Origin: Datisca glomerata
Lineage: Eukaryota > Streptophyta > Magnoliopsida > Cucurbitales > Datiscaceae
Assembly: GCA_003255025.1 (NCBI GenBank)
Contig: QANY01002976.1
Coordinates: forward strand, 124,001 to 188,000
DNA length: 64,000 nt
Direction: 5' to 3'
The notes under the pieces were generated by a model that saw only the letters and a program-made list of their open reading frames with translations, did no database searches and was not told the DNA's origin. Made by a program: the position numbers and the translations under genes. Below, piece after piece: positions 21,380-32,730 of the stretch. Positions within the stretch are counted from its first letter, which is position 1. Each line of letters starts with the position of its first letter.

Positions 21380-21982
21380 ACCTAGCTACAAAGATAAAGA
21401 CAAATATTGCTCCTATCATAAAAGCAACAAGCATTACACGCGAGACTGTTTCCAGAATACTGTATTGAACAGCTGATCAAAGAAGCATACCTTAGCTGGT
21501 TTGTGAAAAGAGATGAACAGAAATGCGAGATTGAGAAAGACAACCGAGAAGGGAATGAGAGGGATAAGGGGAAACAACCCATCCGCATCATCGACACGGT
21601 TATAACATTAACCAAGCAAGAAGGGACAACAAGAAAGGAAAAGAAGATATACTACAAGTGGCCAATGTTATAAAGACATCAGTAGAAGCCCTCGAGCGGC
21701 AACGGGAACTCATTTTTAGTGTTCGACGACTCTGATTTAGAACATAACAAACACCACAATGATGTCATCATCATTTCAATTCAGGCCGGCAACAGCTTGT
21801 TAAGAAGGGTCTTGATAGATGATGGAAGCACAGTGAACATCTTATATTGGGCGACCATGGAGAAAATGTCCATGGTTGCCCAATATAAGATGTCCACTGT
21901 GCCTCCATCATCTTATATTGGGCGACCATGGAGAAAATGTCCATGGGAAGTAAAAAATTATAAGGAACATCACAGCCGTTGA
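21380..21982 (+). pseudogene. Zinc motif and aspartic protease of Tat element 2
   Basis: Y-C-S-Y-H-K-S-N-K-H-Y-T-R-D-C near 21405-21449 is the His/Cys motif between gag and protease. The protease core R-V-L-I-D-D-G-S-T-V-N-I-L lies at about 21806-21850, with a D-G-S active-site motif. Immediately after it the sequence folds back on itself (21820-21946), destroying the rest of the domain. Confidence 0.7.
21820..21946. repeat. Fold-back plus direct-repeat rearrangement
   Basis: 21820-21859 recurs inverted at 21871-21910 (40-nt arms, three mismatches, 11-nt loop). A 38-nt stretch at 21838-21875 then recurs exactly in direct orientation at 21909-21946. The A / inverted A / A order points to template switching. 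Confidence 0.9.
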
Positions 21983-22289
21983 TCAGTTCAATGGAGCCAT
22001 CAGCTACTCAGAAGGAACCCTAACACGCATGGTGAGCCCATACCCGTTTAACTATATGAGTGAATTCATGGTACTGGGAACAACTTCCCCGTACAACACA
22101 ATCTTAGGAAGGACCTGACTCCACAAAATGAAGGGTGTACCCTCAACATTCTACCAAATGTTTAAATACCCATCCCCAGAAGGAGTGAAAATGATAAAAG
22201 GCGACCATGCCATGACTTGTATATGTTCAGTAACCGCTTTAGAATCTACAAAGAAAAATGCTACTGAAAAGGCCGAAGGACCCGCGAAT

Positions 22290-23190
22290 TTATAGCAATT
22301 ACAGGGAGATGGGCAAGACGACCCAAGGTACGAGGGAGGAGAGGAAACAAAGCCCATATGCATAGATGAAGGGACCAAGAAAATAACAAATGTTGGTACC
22401 CGTCTCGAAGAAAATGAGAAAAAGAAGTTGATAGAATTCTTAAGGGAAAAAAAGATGTGTTTGTAGCAGCGGCGCGGGGAATGCCCGACATCCTAGAAGA
22501 AATTATCTGTCACGGGTTGAACACTGATCCTTCTATGAAACCTGTGAAACAAAAAAAAGCTTCACCCCTGAATGGAACCAAGCAATCAAAGAAGAGGTTG
22601 AGAAGCTCTTACCAGCAGATTTCTTCAGAGAAGTGAACTACCTCAAAGAACATAAAATGGAGAATCTGCGTCAACTTCACTGACCTAAACAAAGCATGCT
22701 CCAAAGATGAATACCCGCTGCCAAGGATAGATCAAATGGTGGACGCCACTTGTGGGCACAAACCATTTAACTTCATGGATGCTTACTCAAGTTACAATCA
22801 GGTGAAAATGTTCCAACCCGATTAGGAAAAGACATTCTTCATTATTGAGTATGACGTCTATTACTACAAAGTCATGCCGTTTGGTCTAAAAAAGTGCAGG
22901 TGCAACTTATTGAAGGCTGGTGAACAAGGTCTTCCATGAGAAAATTGGAAAGAATATGGTAGTCTACATTGATGACATGTTGGTCAAGAGTAAGAAGCCA
23001 GAACACCACATTCAGGACCTTGAAAAAGCATTTTCTGTTCTAAGGCGAAATTCCATGAAGCTAAACACAGATAAATGCACTTTTGGAGTGTCGGTAGGAA
23101 AGTTCCTTGGACATCTAATTACACAATGGGGAATCAAATTAAACCCAGACCAAGTAAAGGTGATTATAGAAATGAGGTCCCCGTAGATAG
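22290..23190 (+). pseudogene. Reverse transcriptase of Tat element 2, broken
   Basis: Entry segment I-C-H-G-L-N-T-D-P-S at about 22506, palm R-I-C-V-N-F-T-D-L-N-K-A-C near 22660, D-E-Y-P-L-P-R-I-D, F-M-D-A-Y-S-S-Y and the catalytic Y-I-D-D-M-L-V-K-S near 22965, then K-C-T-F-G-V and G-H-L-I-T. At least three frameshifts and a stop (near 22825) break it. Confidence 0.85.
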
Positions 23191-24220
23191 TCAAAGAAAG
23201 AAAAGGGTTAACGGGAAGATTAGCTGCCCTAAACAGGTTCATCTCCAGGTCAACAAACATATGCAAACCTTTGATCGAAATATTGCAGAAAAACTCTGCG
23301 AGCGGTTGGAATGAGGACTGTGAAGAACCCTTTACCAAAATTAAGGAGTACCTAACTACCCCGCATTTACTCTCCAAACTTATACCTGATGAGCAACTTT
23401 TGTTATATGTAGCCATCTTAACGGGGGCAGTCAGTGCAATATTCATCAAAGAAGAACAAAGGAAACAGAAACCTGTATACTTTATAAGTAAAAGTCTTGT
23501 AGTAGCGGAAAAAAGATATAAACAAATGGAGAAACTAGTACTGGTAGTTGTAACTACAACACAGAAGTTAAGAACCTATTTCCAAGCCCACAACATCAAA
23601 ATATTGACAGATTCCCCCATTAAAACCCTTCTACACTCGATGAAGGCAAGTGGGAGAATAGAAAAATGGTCAATTGAGCTGAACCAATACGACATCAGCT
23701 ACGAGCCCCGAGCTTCAATAAAAGGATAGGCATTAGTGGATTTTGTAGCCGACTTCACGGGAGGGGAAGTTGAACAGGAAGCCCACCAAACGGGAGAAAA
23801 TGGAACTTGGACGCTCTTTCTACATGGCGCTTCAAATAGTAAAGGAAGATGAGCAAGGGTTGTGGCACAATTTCCATTCGGGGAAATATTGGAGCACTCA
23901 ATCTCCTTTGAATTTAATGCATCAAATAATGAAGTACAATATGAAGCACTGATCACAGGGGTATCTGTGCTATGAGAATATAAGGTCACTAAGGTTAAGA
24001 TTTTTTGCGATTCCATGTTAATCATAAAGCAGGTCACGAGAGATTACATAGCAAAAGTTGAACGAATGATAACATACTTACAATGGGCGAATGATCTCCT
24101 TAGTAAGCTAAAAGGTTACGAAATCCAACAAATTCTGAGAATTAAGAACATGCATGTTGATGCCCTAGTAATCCTAGGATCTTCATTACGCCTCCGTTAC
24201 AGAAGGAACGTCCACGTATA
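23190..24220 (+). pseudogene. RT connection and RNase H of Tat element 2
   Basis: After L-N-R-F-I-S-R-S and I-E-I-L-Q-K, 23271-23729 is a 152-codon open stretch through the tether. The RNase H domain follows, with L-F-L-H-G-A-S-N, N-N-E-V-Q-Y-E-A-L and F-C-D-S. The first catalytic Asp of the usual V-D-G-A-S motif is His here, which alone would abolish activity. Stops occur near 23727, 23850 and 23973. Confidence 0.85.
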
Positions 24221-24289
24221 AGTTCTGAAAGAACCAAGCATCTTGCTCCCATTAACTAACGTGGCTGATGTAGAAGTTGAACGGAAGAC

Positions 24290-25540
24290 TAATTGGTAGG
24301 ACAACATAATCCGTTTACTTGAAGAAAGAACGCTTCCTAAAGATAAACGACTTGCCAAAAAGATGCAACAACGGAGTAAGGTACACGATTTTTAACGAGG
24401 TATTATATAAGAAAGTGTTTGCAGAACCGTACCTAAAGTGCGTATGAGAAAAAGAAGCCCAGTATGTGCAAGCAAAAATTCATGAGGGCATATGTGAAAA
24501 CCACTCTAGGGGTAGATCACTAGTCCATAAAGTCATGCATGAAGGATACTACTGGCCTCAAATGAATCAAGACGTCAAACAGTATGCAAAAAGGTGCGAA
24601 AAGTGTCGGCGTTTCACGCCCGTAGCAAAAATGGCCCCAGGGGAACTCAAAACCATGGCTAGTCTTTGGTTATTCATGCAATGAGCCCTGGACATTATTG
24701 GGCCACTCCCCATGGCACTTGCCTAAAAACATTTTTTGTTGGTTGCAACGGACTATTTCACTAAGTGGATCGAGGCTGACCTTTGCTAGAATTTATAAGG
24801 AAGAAGTAAAAAGGTTCCTATGGAAGAACTTGGTGTGTAGGTATGAGATCCCCCAGATCTTGGTATCTGACAACGGACTTCAGTTCACTGGGAACTTGGT
24901 AAAGACATTTTGTAAAGATTTAAAAATCACGAATCACATCTCCATACCTTACTACCCACAGAGGAACGGGCAAGCCGAAGATCAAACCAAGTCATACTTG
25001 ATAACCTGAAGAAACGACTGGAATCCGTAAAAGGAAAATTGGTAAAAGAACTACCTACAATCTTATGGGCATACAGAACGACCCCGAGAGAAACTACGGG
25101 AGAAACCCTGTTTGCATTATCGTATGGAGCAGAAGTGGTCATTCCCGTAGAAATTGGAAGCCCTAACATCAGATCCGAACTAAATGAGCAACAAAATGGA
25201 GAGCTCTTAAAAAATGGTCTCGATGAACTAGATGGAAGAAGAGATGAGAATGGCCCGTTACAATCAGAAAATGAGATCTTATTTCCAGAAGAAAGTAAGG
25301 AAACGAGAATTCCAAATAGGAGATATGGTCCTTAGAAAAATCTTCCAAATGGAAGGGAAGCTCTGGTCAACATGGGAATGACTGTACATCATTCGTAAAA
25401 TAGGAAGAAACGATTATTACCACTTGGAAACAAGAGAATGAACGAAATTGCAGAAACCATGGAACGCAATTCATCTGAAAAAATATTTTGTGTAAAAAAT
25501 CCATTATAATAGAGACATATTCCCTATGTTTTTTTTCGCA
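24290..25540 (+). pseudogene. Integrase of Tat element 2, broken
   Basis: Zinc-binding HHCC region at 24478-24610 (H-E-G-I-C-E-N-H-S, then C-E-K-C). Core: A-L-D-I-I-G-P-L-P at about 24687, V-S-D-N-G-L-Q-F-T-G at about 24862, N-G-Q-A-E at about 24967, so the D, D, E positions can be read in different frames. Then A-Y-R-T-T-P-R-E-T-T-G-E-T and an uninterrupted C-terminal stretch to about 25335. Multiple frameshifts. Confidence 0.85.
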
Positions 25541-25601
25541 AAAGTTTTCCACGTAAAAACAATGGCGTCAAATTTCTCTCTTCAATCGGACCACTACTAA
25601 A

Positions 25602-25925
25602 AAATGAATTAAGGGAATTAAAAAGTTCTTGAGAGGGACAATTCATAAGTCCTAATCCCAGAAGGAACTAAGGGCATTAAAAAATCCTTGAGAGGGGCAG
25701 TTCATAAGTCCTAATCCTAGAAGGAACTAAGGGCACTCAAAAATCATTGGAATGGGCAGTTCATAAGTCCTACTCTCAGAAGGAACGAAGGGCATTAAAA
25801 AGTCCTTGGGAGGGATAATTCATAAATCCTACTCCCAGAAGGAACTAAAGGTACTAAAAACTTCTTGAAATAGGTTGTTCATAAGTCCTACTCTCAGAAG
25901 GAACTAAGAACATTAACTGAAGGAA
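25602..25925. repeat. 59-bp tandem repeat after integrase (Tat 2)
   Basis: Units start GAAGGAACTAAGGGCATTAA and include TTCATAAGTCCTA. Starts at 25661, 25720, 25779, 25838 and 25897 give an exact 59-bp period, with a diverged first unit from about 25602. Similar hypervariable 3' arrays are documented in Tat-lineage elements and can seed satellites. Confidence 0.9.
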
Positions 25926-26289
25926 AAATCGTGGAAGCAAGCGACTCCAATAAAACCCGCTTGCCATAAATATAAAGGAAGTTCCAACCCTAACAAATGA
26001 AAAGTATAAATGGACAAGATAGGTGAACGCACTTTTGCCTAAACATTTATTGAAATAAAATTATGGGTATTTAATGGATTAAATAGTCTATAACTTTACT
26101 TGAATGAAAGCCAAATACCTTTTATTACTTGTGGAGATTTACTAAAAAGGCAAAGTCGATGGATAAACTTGTACTAAAGAATGAAAGGAAATGGCAAAAG
26201 CATAATGAGGAAAGGAGTCATTTCATTAAAAAGTGAGAAAGTTACAAAGCAATTCCTAAAGAAAAGAGTATAAGAAAAATGAAAAAGGC
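25926..26289. other. Non-coding 3' region of Tat 2
   Basis: AT-rich sequence between the tandem repeat and the 3' end of the antisense gene. No motif recognised. Confidence 0.4.
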
Positions 26290-28219
26290 AACAAAAAGGA
26301 AAATGATGCTAATTCTCCGCGGGAAGCTCAACCTCAGAATCAACGAGCTCGTCAGGAAGGGAGAATTATTAGTCTTGGAGTCGGCGTAACCCTCCGTGTA
26401 GGCCATCTTCTCATACTCGTCGACCACGGCCTGGTACTCGACCGCAAGACCAGCCTCCCATTCACTTGACTTAGCCAATGTGTCCTCGGCCTCAGCCAAC
26501 CTTGCCTCAACAATAGACAGGTTCTCCCCACTTATCTCGGCGGACCTCTCCATCTTCGGTAAAGACCACTCAAGCTTCGACTTCTTAGCCATGGTCGCTT
26601 CAAGTTCGGAAGTTAGACGGGCAATAGCCCGTTGACGGTCAGCCTCCACCTTCTTGAGATCATCCCGTTCAGAGGCAAAAACACCATAAGCTTTGGTGGT
26701 CTCCATCATCTTTTTCCTATAGTCGGCTACCTCTTCCGCAGCAGCATGAATATCTTCCTATAGCCTGTTGTGGTAAGTCACAGCCTGTTCAAAAAGTGTT
26801 AGCCAAAATTGGGAAAACATTTACCGAAGACAAACAAGGAAAGACAAGAATAAAAATACCTGCATCAGAGCTGACTCAGAATTATGACCTTATCATGAAT
26901 AGACAACTGGCAGAGTATAGGAGCATCCACCTCAGATATGATCCCCTTTGAAATCACGTACGGAGAATGGGAATCCTTCAAAAAGATAACAACAGCTGAA
27001 CCGGCGGAGCTGCGGGGTATTGCCGCCACCATCAAACCACCCGTCTCCTTAGACAGATGTGGAGAACCAGAGGGAGAGGAGACCAGCTTCTTCGTAGGTG
27101 AGAGGGGGACGCGACAGTTTCCCCCACAACAGGGGGAACCTCATCAACAACATGGAGATCAATAACGGGGGCATGAAGATTGGGGATGGGGGGAGTAACA
27201 TCCCCTGAAGCGGCAACTGAAGAGCTAGCATTCCCCATTTTCTGATGCTTACCCTCTCCAGGTACGCCTCATAAATTGCTCCTTAGATGCTTATACATCT
27301 CAAGCTCGTTGTACGTAAAATAAAAAATCACGTCCTGGTCCTCTGCCTCTTCCCGAGTAGCTTCTCGTTGAGCCTCACACTCTCTTTCTTCATGATCAAG
27401 CCCCTCTCCTTCCCGTTCTAATTCTGAAGAATTAGAAGAGCTTGACCAAATGATTTGATGGAAGACGGGAATAAGGATTGCAACAGGAATAACTCGAGGA
27501 ACTTCTGTCATAAAAGATTACGGGCAACGGAGTCAGCAACGGGAATGGGCACAACCGTGACTTCGATCTCTTTCCGTGGGTTGAGAAGATCCCTCCAGTC
27601 CTGCTTCGAACACTTATAGACGACACAGAGTCACGCGACAACGTCTTTTGGGGTGAAAGATCTCTTTCATATTCTTATCTACAAAAAAATAGGTTGGAAC
27701 TTAGAAAAGATAAACTTAAACAAATGAAAACAATAATTAAAACAGTGGCATAAAGATAAAAAGAAAGGAGGGCTTCAGCCACTTACTGAACTCTCCCCAG
27801 ATCTGAAGAACGACCCAACGACCATCACTACCTTAGTTTCCACCTACAAGGAGCGGACCCTCGTCCCAGCCTTTATCCCCACTGGGGAGGTCTGTAATTA
27901 GTCCTCCCCGCTTCTCATTCGCACAGGGAGCCAAGTAATAGCACAATCCATGCCTTTTCACTATGTACACAACGCAGTTGAAAGCGCTAAAGAATTCTTG
28001 GAAAAGAATAGAGAATGAAAGCTTTAAACCTAATGCTATGTACATTGGGGCTAAAGAAATTTGGTACGGGGGATCGCAGGAGGAATATTTAGGGATTCCT
28101 TCCCCAAAACCACAGACTACGTCTAGCGGGAAGGTGTCCCTATGAAGGGAAAGAAAACAGTTAAATTCATTCTTACTCCTAACTAAGGGAACAATCACCT
28201 TAAATGGGTGCTCCTCCAT
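26290..28219 (-). pseudogene. Antisense spliced coiled-coil gene of Tat element 2
   Basis: Read on the minus strand, an ATG near 28219 opens a 128-codon stretch (M-E-E-H-P-F-K-V, later L-A-P-M-Y-I-A-L-G-L-K-L). It resembles the domain annotated in plants as putative gypsy-type transposase. Acidic and Ser-rich pieces follow (27640-27030). An intron at 26859-26785 (GTATTTTTA…GAACAG) precedes an exon that opens in phase 0 with A-V-T-Y-H-N. The exon continues as a coiled coil of about 130 residues rich in Glu/Lys/Ala heptads, with E-G-Y-A-D-S-K near the end. A TAG lies a few codons into that exon and frames change upstream. About 105 bp present in the second copy (about 34080-34185) are missing here. 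Not expected to be functional. Confidence 0.7.
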
Positions 28220-28377
28220 TACTATCAGAAGAAGGAATGCAAAAAAGAAAAGATGAGAAGAAAAGAGGTAATGAAGACAAAGAATGGTAGAAGGGAAAAC
28301 TTATAGAAGATAGGAATGAGCGTGAGAAAAAAGAAATGAGGGAAACTTAGGTGGTATAGGCTACAGATGCAAAAAAC

Positions 28378-28484
28378 CTATAAGATAGAAACAAAAATAT
28401 ACATAAATCAATCAATAAATCTAAAAGAACTAACAAAAAGAAGGTTAAGATTACTTAAAATATGAGTGTAAAATACACTCATAA
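28378..28484 (-). repeat. 3' LTR stub of the Athila element
   Basis: Only the first ~107 bp of the LTR (TTATGAGTGTATTTTACACTCA…, matching TGATGAGTG… at 33924) remain. The Athila polypurine context (GTTAAGTTCGGAGGTATTT, minus) lies just before it. Confidence 0.85.
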
Positions 28485-28489
28485 AATAC

Positions 28490-28726
28490 CTCCGAACTTA
28501 ACTTTTTGCTAGTCCTTGAGCAAAATGAAACAAAACAAAAAAAATCAAATAAGAAAATCAGTAAATACTGATTCTGAAAAGCTAAAGAAAGAGCGACGTA
28601 GTGTTTTTGACTAACTAAACTTATCTCAAAGATTCCAAAATAGCGATAACCCAAGAAAAACTTCTGAATTATGATATGTAAAGCTTTAACACAATTACCA
28701 ACTTACATTACAACTTAAAAAGCCCC

Positions 28727-28771
<45 letters not shown>

Positions 28772-30060
28772 ACCTTAAGTCATCCAATCTCTCAAACCCA
28801 TATGAGTTTATGCAATCAAGTCTTGTACAAGTGGATCTAATAATCTATAAATAGATTAGAACTCTATAACCAATTTTTCATGTCACTCTCCGTTAATGTA
28901 GGCAAACCACATCACTTAGGATCATTAGGATTTTCATTGGCTTGTATTGTATGGCTAGGGTTTAGGGTAGGATAAAAGATATTATTTAGGCTCAATTTTT
29001 ACCCATAGTCAAACATGTATTCTAGGAACCAACGAGCTTAACTCAACTTACCCATAGTCACACACCCCCAAACTTGTCATTTCACCTCTTGAATAATCAA
29101 TCATGCTCAACCATTCTTTTTTTTAATTAGATTTTCTTAAGCTTCTCTTTTCCTTAACGAGCTTTCAGTTAATAGCTCCTAAACCAGTTGGTCTTAGGGT
29201 ATTAGGTTTTAAGACACCCCTTCGAGCCTAGTCACTTAAGTTCAAGAGGCTACAAAATGAAATTTATTCACCATTTTCTTATATCAAAACTCCTCTCATC
29301 CACCCAGATTGCCATAGCTCTAAGTATTTTTCCAAAACATTCAAATACTACGAGTAAAAATGGGTACTAGGGAAAACTTTTTATAAGATTGCGAAATTGC
29401 CATGGGTGATAAAAATGACTATTTAGGCTCAATAGGGATGGCTAGGAAAACACAAGTTGGCTTAAAAAGCTCAAACTGTTCAAAGATGGCCTAAATCATG
29501 TCCTAAGTGAAGTGTAGCCTAGAATTTCACCTCGAACAACAATCAAATTGGTTCTAGAGTTAATGAGATCATAATGAAGCAAAAAAAGATAATCAAATTC
29601 TCAAGACTAGGTGCTCAATATGTCAGGATTCTCTAGTGCAATGTAAATCAAGACTTGGTTCAAACACACATCAATGCACAAATTCAACATTTCCAAAGCT
29701 ATCAATAATTCAAAACCAATCTAATCATAGGTGTTAGTGTTGTCAACAACAGAACGCCAAAAAAAATTTTAAATTAAAGCCACCACCCCTAAACTAAAAA
29801 CTTTCATTGTTCTCAATGAAAAGAAAATATGTAAAAGGAGTAAGTAGAAAGGACTTCTCTGAATAATGATGTGCTATCATCATCGCTAGTCTTTGCATTG
29901 TTCTTGTTGTCTCCAATTGAGAGGAAAGCGGTGCATGAGCCAAATTCGTCCAAAGTTTTTTTTTTATAAAAACCTGACGAAGCAAAATAATAAAATAAGT
30001 AATAGAAAATTAAAAAAAACTAAGAACAAAATTAAATAATAGAAATATAATCGGGTTGTC
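28490..30060 (-). other. Athila 3' non-coding region
   Basis: AT-rich sequence between the pol end and 3' LTR, containing the GT microsatellite at 28729-28770. No ORF of interest. Confidence 0.6.
28729..28770. repeat. (GT)21 microsatellite
   Basis: Uninterrupted GT dinucleotides for 42 bp. Confidence 0.98.
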
Positions 30061-30074
30061 TCCTGGTAGCGCTT

Positions 30075-30300
30075 GTTTTATTGTCTTCAGCTAGACATAA
30101 TGATCATCCAGGCTTCACCCGCTGTCCACTGACTTTAGAATTCCCTTTGTGTCAGAAATTGACCAACCTAAGACCATTTGTTGCTCTCTTAAAACCCTCA
30201 GCAACTTGTCTTCTTGTTCACCATTTAACGAAGCAGTGATAATGATAGGCAAAGTGGATGCTTCTCCCATAAAGGTGTACCAAAGGTGGATGTCTAACAC
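30075..30300 (-). pseudogene. Athila pre-RT linker fused to pol end
   Basis: Encodes E-A-S-T-L-P-I-I-I-T-A-S-L, E-Q-E-D-K-L-L-R-V-L-R-E and G-W-S-I-S-D-T-K-G-I, the region normally just before Athila RT. About 35 codons on, L-K-T-I-K-Q-A-L-P-G is the end of the polyprotein. The whole RT-RNase H-integrase block between them is deleted. Confidence 0.8.
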
Positions 30301-30455
30301 CGATGATTTTTCAATAATGGTAGGTGTCTAGGTTTACATTCTCCAAATTCTGCACTATCCACCCGCAAATAACTATTCATATCATTTGGGTGTTTGATTG
30401 ATTTGAAGACATTAAAAAATACATGGTCATCTTGCATTCTCAAAATAAGTTTCCC

Positions 30456-30917
30456 TTATTGCACATCAATCAGAGTTATTCCCGTAGCTAAAAATGGTCT
30501 ACCAAAAATAATTAGAATTTCTTGATTTTCCTCCATGTAAAAACCAATAAAATAAGCTGGAAAGATAAATTTATCCACCTTTACCAAAACATCATCAATA
30601 ATCCCGAATGGATATCTGATAGACCAATCAACTAACTGTAAGGATACTATCGTGGGCTTAGTTTCTCCAAGACCTAGCTTCTTGTAAACTAAATATGGCA
30701 TCAAATTGATATCAGCCCCAAGTTCACATAAAGTCTTTTCAAAATATGAATTCCTAATGGTGCAAGGAATAGTAAAACTTCTAGGGTCCTTTAACTTCCA
30801 AGGTAATTTATTCTGCAAGATAGCACTACACTCCTTAGTAAGTGCAACTGTCTCATACTCCTTTAGCTTTTTCTTGTTTGAGAGAATATCCTTCATGAAT
30901 TTGACATAACTCAACAT
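30456..30917 (-). pseudogene. Athila protease region
   Basis: A 153-codon open stretch with Y-V-K-F-M-K-D-I-L-S-N-K-K-K-L, E-C-S-A-I-L-Q-N-K-L-P-W-K-L-K-D-P and the aspartic-protease core C-E-L-G-A-D-I-N-L-M-P, ending G-R-P-F-L-A-T-G. In this family the usual active-site Asp position precedes L-G-A; here it is Glu. The stretch is open but part of a crippled element. Confidence 0.85.
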
Positions 30918-30999
30918 TTATTCCAAAGCATCATAAAAAGAGATGTTTATATATAGTTTCTTAAATACATCAAGAAACTTAGAAATCCGCTTGTTCAAA

Positions 31000-32584
31000 T
31001 TCTACTTTTGGAATTGCTAAGGGTATAGAATAGGTGGAACATATGGTGGGGGATTATCAGGAAAGAGCTTTAACTTAGGATTGCCTTTCTTCTTTTCTGA
31101 GCTATTGGCAAGATCATCACCCATTGTCTTAGCTTCTGCGTCAATTGGCTGAGAATTTTCAATAGTAGCTTTCTGAGGTTCTATTAACTCCTTGCCACTG
31201 CGAAAGAGTAATGGAATTTACTTGTTCTTTTGGATTCCTCTTGGTGTTGCTCGATAGAGAACCTTGTGATATTTGAGTATGTATTTCTAATAGTTGACCC
31301 ATTTGAAGCTCCAAATTTAGGATATATGCAGTTTAACTCTGGATACTTGTTTATTGCCTCTGAAGTGTAGCATCTGTTCTTGCCATAAATTGAGTAGTAT
31401 TGACTGTGAGCTGGGTAAGAGCATCTTCTAAAGAAAATCTAGGCTGTTGAGCCTGAGTAGCAACTGATGGATTCATCACATTTTAGTTATTCTTTCAAGA
31501 GAAATTAGGGTGATTTTGCCACTCTTGGTTATAAGTGTTGGAGAATGGTTATTCTGCCTGTTGCAAGTCTAAAAAAAATTAACATTCTGAGAAGGAGCAA
31601 AGGGATTATCGGCTGACATTCAGTACTAAGATGAGGTCCATTGCACAAATTACAAACTTCCCATGAAGCATGAATAACACTTGCATTGGTGGTAAAAGAG
31701 CTCAATTGCTTAGACAGTGTAGCTACTTGAGCAGGAAGAGCGGTAAGAGTATCGACTTCATGAACTCCATGAATCTTTCTCGGTACGTTGCGCTCAATTG
31801 GCCATTGATAGGCATTAGCAGCCATTTCTTCAAGCAAAGCATAAGCCCCCTCATGTGTTTTTCCCATTAAAGTTCCTCATGCTCCTGCGTCCACTAGTGT
31901 CCTCGTTAAATTTCCCAAACCATTGTAGAAAGTTTGGACTTGTAGCCATCCAGGGAGTCCATGATGTGCGCATCCTCTAAAAATCTCTTTAAACCTCTAT
32001 CAATCTTCGTAAAGAGACTCCATATCATGTTGGGCAAAAGTAGTGATCTCGTTCCTCATCTTGGTTCTTTTAGCTGGTAGAAAGAATTTAGCCAAAAATT
32101 TCTCAGAAAGTCCATTCCAAGTGGTGATTTATCCAACGGGTAAAGAGTTCGACCAACTCTTAGCCTTATCTCGAAGTAATAATGGGAATAATATCAGCCT
32201 AATTGCATCAGTTGAGACATTGTTGTGCTTGAATGTCTCACAAATTTCGAGAAAAGTGGCTATGTGAACATTTGGATCATAATTAGGCATGCCAGTGAAC
32301 TGATTTGCTTGCACCATATGAATGATAACCGGTTTAATCTCAAAGTTGTTGGCATTAATAACAGGGCGTTGAATGGCATATGCGGCCTCATTGACCACTA
32401 GCATAGCATAGTCCTGAATTGCTTGATTATTCTGGTTGCTGTCAATTTCAGGATTTTCTCTAACGTCTTCTATGGTTTCTTGAGGTTGTCTAGAAGCTTC
32501 TCTCCTAACTTTTCTATTATGACAACACATTCGCTCAATTTCCAAATTTAGGGGAGTCAAATTTTCACTTCCAAATTTTCTCAT
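31000..32584 (-). pseudogene. Athila gag, broken
   Basis: 32584-32129 encodes N-terminal gag with M-V-Q-A-N-Q-F-T-G, D-P-N-V-H-I-A-T-F-L-E-I-C and L-L-R-D-K-A-K-S-W. 31867-31529 encodes Y-A-L-L-E-E-M-A-A-N-A-Y-Q-W-P and C-N-L-C-N-G-P-H-L-S-T-E-C, the zinc-knuckle-like end. The Pro-rich stretch near 31015-31090 recurs at 61983-62050. Frameshifts near 32110 and 31900. Confidence 0.8.
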
Positions 32585-32704
32585 ACGCCTTAGTAAACGC
32601 TTGAAAATTCAAAATAGTAAACAACCGTAAATAAAAAAATAAAAAAATTAAGACTTGAATTAAAATTAAGAATATTTAAATCCAATATTAATAAACAAAA
32701 CCAT

Positions 32705-32722
32705 TCCCCGGCAACGGCGCCA
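32705..32722 (-). other. Athila primer binding site (tRNA-Asp type)
   Basis: On the minus strand TGGCGCCGTTGCCGGGGA, complementary to the 3' end of plant tRNA-Asp, is the standard Athila primer site. It is intact and lies next to the 5' LTR. Confidence 0.9.
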
Positions 32723-32730
32723 AAAACTTA

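Noticed and set aside
23012..23449. 145-codon minus-strand ORF
   Set aside because: Shadow of the plus-strand Tat RT.
32705..32722. tRNA-Asp gene fragment
   Set aside because: Only the 18-base 3'-end complement is present, next to an LTR: a primer binding site.
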